In this document: one piece after another, positions 62,362 to 64,000 of the stretch
Numbering within the stretch: the first letter of the stretch is position 1
Layout: every line of letters starts with the position of its first letter
NCBI RefSeq assembly: GCF_030160015.1
Contig: NZ_BSNN01000008.1
Coordinates: 186,001 to 250,000 of the forward strand
Reading direction: 5' to 3'
DNA: 64,000 nucleotides
Source: Amylibacter marinus
GTDB lineage: Bacteria > Pseudomonadota > Alphaproteobacteria > Rhodobacterales > Rhodobacteraceae
Made by a program: the position numbers and the translations under genes
Notes under the pieces: generated by a model
What the model was told of the DNA's origin: nothing
The model's input: the letters and a program-made list of their open reading frames with translations, nothing else
Databases searched by the model: none

Positions 62362-63216
62362 CTAGTTTACAGCCAAGTTATCAATCAGCCGCGCCGACCC
62401 CAAATGCGCCGCCGCAAACAGGCGCGCGGGGCGATCTCCAACCTCTTCGATCAAGGACAAATCCTGCGCATCGCGGCACTCTACATAATCGATGGACTCA
62501 AACCCCGCATCCAGTATCGCCTGCGCAGCCGTTGCGCATTGCGCCTGTGCAGGGCCACCGGTGCCAATATCATAGGCCGCACGTTTCAAGATCACGTTCA
62601 TTTTGCGCGCCACCTCCAGCTGTAGATCGCTAAGGTAGGAATTGCGCGAAGACAGTGCCAGCCCATAATCATCGCGCACAATCGGCACACCAACGATGCG
62701 CGTGGGTATATCCAAATCCTGCACCATACGCCGGATCACCGCCAGCTGTTGCCAGTCTTTTTCCCCAAACAGCGCCATATCGGCACCTGCTTGGTTTAGC
62801 AATTTCGACACCACCTGTGTCACACCATCAAAATGCCCGGGTCTGCGCGCACCACACAGCATATCCGTTAGCCCAGCCACCTCTACTTTGGTCGCAAAAC
62901 CCTCGGGATACATCTCGCGGGCACTGGGGATAAACACCCCCGCCCCGCCGCTCTCGGCAATCATCGCCACATCCACCGCCTCTTGGCGCGGATAGCTGTC
63001 TAAATCCTCGCCCGCGCCAAATTGTGTAGGGTTCACAAAAATCGTGGTGATCACCCGATCCGCCATCTGCACCCCGCGCGACACCAGCGATTGATGTCCC
63101 GCATGTAACCCGCCCATGGTGGGCACAAGGGCGATCCGATCCCCCGCCGCGCGCCACAGGGCAACCTGTGCGCGCATATCAGCAACAGTTCTAAAAATTA
63201 TCGGACGTGTGCTCAT
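62362..63216 (-). CDS. panC: Pantothenate synthetase
   Basis: The 284-residue enzyme joins pantoate and beta-alanine with ATP in coenzyme A synthesis. Visible are the nucleotide-binding VPTMGGLHAGHQSLV (HIGH-type), FVNPTQFGAGEDLDSYPR, LFGEKDWQQLAVIRRMVQDL and VPIVRDDYGLALSSRN with the KMSKS-like position replaced by SSRNSYL. All are diagnostic. Its ATG overlaps the hisG stop (ATGA), an unexpected but tight link of pantothenate and histidine genes. Confidence 0.96.
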   Translation of the reverse strand: MSTRPIIFRTVADMRAQVALWRAAGDRIALVPTMGGLHAGHQSLVSRGVQMADRVITTIFVNPTQFGAGEDLDSYPRQEAVDVAMIAESGGAGVFIPSAREMYPEGFATKVEVAGLTDMLCGARRPGHFDGVTQVVSKLLNQAGADMALFGEKDWQQLAVIRRMVQDLDIPTRIVGVPIVRDDYGLALSSRNSYLSDLQLEVARKMNVILKRAAYDIGTGGPAQAQCATAAQAILDAGFESIDYVECRDAQDLSLIEEVGDRPARLFAAAHLGSARLIDNLAVN

Positions 63217-63908
63217 AACTGTGGAACCTCCCAGCCCATTTTAGTGCAGAATTCGGCCAATGGCGCGGCTCTGTAATCCGCAGATTTTGATGCAAAAACA
63301 GTGGCCTGAGATTTCAACAACACACCATCGCTTAAAATCTTCAAATGGTTTGCCTCTAGGGTCGCACCGCTGGATGTGATATCAGCAATCGCCTCTGCGG
63401 TTAGGTTCTTTACCGTGCCCTCGGTGGCGCCTTGGCTATCCACCAGTTGATAATCTGCCACGCCAAAATCGCGCAACCCCGCGCGCACCAGATTATGGTA
63501 TTTGGTGGCGATGCGCAGACGAAACCCGTGATCTTTGCGAAACTGTGCCGCCGCCGCGTCCAGATCATCTAGGCAATTTACATCCACCCAGACCTTAGGC
63601 ACCGCGATGATCAGATCGGCAAAGCCAAACCCCATCTCTTCTAGCGGGATCACCTGCCCCACATGATCGGGCAGTTTCTCTTGGATTAGATCAGTGCCTG
63701 TAACCCCCAGATGAATACGCCCCTTGGCCAGCTCTTTGGGGATTTCTCCGGCGGATAATAGCACCAGCTGTACATTATCCACGCCTTCAACACTGCCGGT
63801 GTATTCGCGATCAGACTCTGTGCGCTTTAGCGTGACACCACGCTGTGCGAACCATTCAAACGTATCTGCCTGCAAGCGTCCTTTGGACGGTACACCCAAT
63901 TTCAGCAT
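63213..63908 (-). CDS. hisG: ATP phosphoribosyltransferase, short form (HisG)
   Basis: The 231-residue catalytic subunit catalyses the first step of histidine synthesis. LKLGVPSKGRLQADTFEWFA, VLLSAGEIPKELAKGRIHLG, VTGTDLI and LRIATKYHNLVRAGLRDFGV are family features. It lacks the C-terminal regulatory domain (short form), so it needs HisZ, which appears to precede it. The start is the ATG at 63908 sharing one base with the upstream stop codon. Confidence 0.95.
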   Translation of the reverse strand: MLKLGVPSKGRLQADTFEWFAQRGVTLKRTESDREYTGSVEGVDNVQLVLLSAGEIPKELAKGRIHLGVTGTDLIQEKLPDHVGQVIPLEEMGFGFADLIIAVPKVWVDVNCLDDLDAAAAQFRKDHGFRLRIATKYHNLVRAGLRDFGVADYQLVDSQGATEGTVKNLTAEAIADITSSGATLEANHLKILSDGVLLKSQATVFASKSADYRAAPLAEFCTKMGWEVPQL

Positions 63909-64000
63909 CACATGGCCTCCTTTTGTGCCAAGAGCAAATCAGGGCGAATAACCCCACCCACCGCCGGAATATGGCGCCCATTGCCCAGCACCGTCGTTAG
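63908..64000 (-). CDS. hisZ: Probable HisZ (ATP-PRT regulatory subunit), C-terminal end only
   Basis: The last 30 codons of a gene entering from the right edge, ending NGRHIPAVGGVIRPDLLLAQ and KEAM, then TGA overlapping the hisG start by one base (TGATG). GxG…AVGG is the type of ending seen in HisZ/HisRS-like proteins, and short-form HisG requires a HisZ, usually coded just upstream. The fragment alone is too short to prove it. Confidence 0.55.
   Translation of the reverse strand, partial: LTTVLGNGRHIPAVGGVIRPDLLLAQKEAM

Overview
The window looks like a chromosomal segment of a marine alphaproteobacterium of the Roseobacter group (Rhodobacteraceae). The evidence is the imuA-imuB-dnaE2 mutagenesis cassette, a B12-dependent class II ribonucleotide reductase (nrdJ), a short-form hisG preceded by what appears to be hisZ, the AapJQMP-type amino-acid importer, several TRAP and ABC importers, and moderate GC. 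This is inferred from gene content; no 16S gene is present. Most of the window is catabolic: five complete solute importers (two TRAP, one polar amino-acid ABC, one ribose-type ABC, one maltose-type ABC), each set in its own degradation gene cluster with its own regulator.

Layout. 1-1.5 kb: an M3-like metallopeptidase cut by the window edge. 1.5-2.3 kb: intergenic DNA with a truncated IS3 orfA and three palindromes. 2.3-12.4 kb (minus): TRAP transporter 1; OsmC, SMP-30 lactonase and tautomerase; a two-component system; dgoK; dgoA; GntR-A. 12.5-16.5 kb (plus): sugar-acid dehydratase A and TRAP transporter 2. Together these give the lower De Ley-Doudoroff route (lactonase, dehydratase, KDGal kinase, KDPGal aldolase). 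16.6-22.0 kb: imuA-imuB-dnaE2. 22.2-30.1 kb (plus): GntR-C, an atypical enolase-superfamily protein, a four-gene amino-acid ABC importer, an ornithine-cyclodeaminase-family reductase and a class IV aminotransferase. 30.4-42.0 kb: a second sugar-acid locus (aldehyde dehydrogenase, ribose-type ABC importer, dehydratase B, MDR and KduD-like dehydrogenases) divergent from a GMC oxidoreductase and GntR-B. 42.0-42.6 kb: IS3 debris. 42.6-57.2 kb: an apparent 14-gene operon plus one divergent gene, with a maltose-type ABC importer, four SnoaL-like proteins, a HisD-family dehydrogenase, SDR, cupin, MetE-like protein, alpha/beta hydrolase, RraA-like protein and a LacI regulator. 57.2-59.6 kb: RidA and a WYL regulator between two copies of a 63-bp repeat, plus another IS3 remnant. 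59.6-64.0 kb: core genes nrdJ, a DUF1489 gene, panC, hisG and the end of hisZ.

Regulation is unusually legible. A GCGGGAACCCGC palindrome lies upstream of four minus-strand units between 5.4 and 11.4 kb. The two divergent promoters linked to paralogous GntR regulators share a TNGTCATACNAAA-like site. GntR-C, the LacI regulator and the WYL regulator each have a palindrome in their nearest control region. In all five importers the binding-protein gene is followed by a stem-loop before the next transporter gene.

The best candidates for undescribed biology are the SnoaL/HisD/MetE-like cluster (42.6-57.2 kb) and the amino-acid cluster at 22.2-30.1 kb, in which both the enolase-like protein and the aminotransferase lack residues usually conserved in their families.
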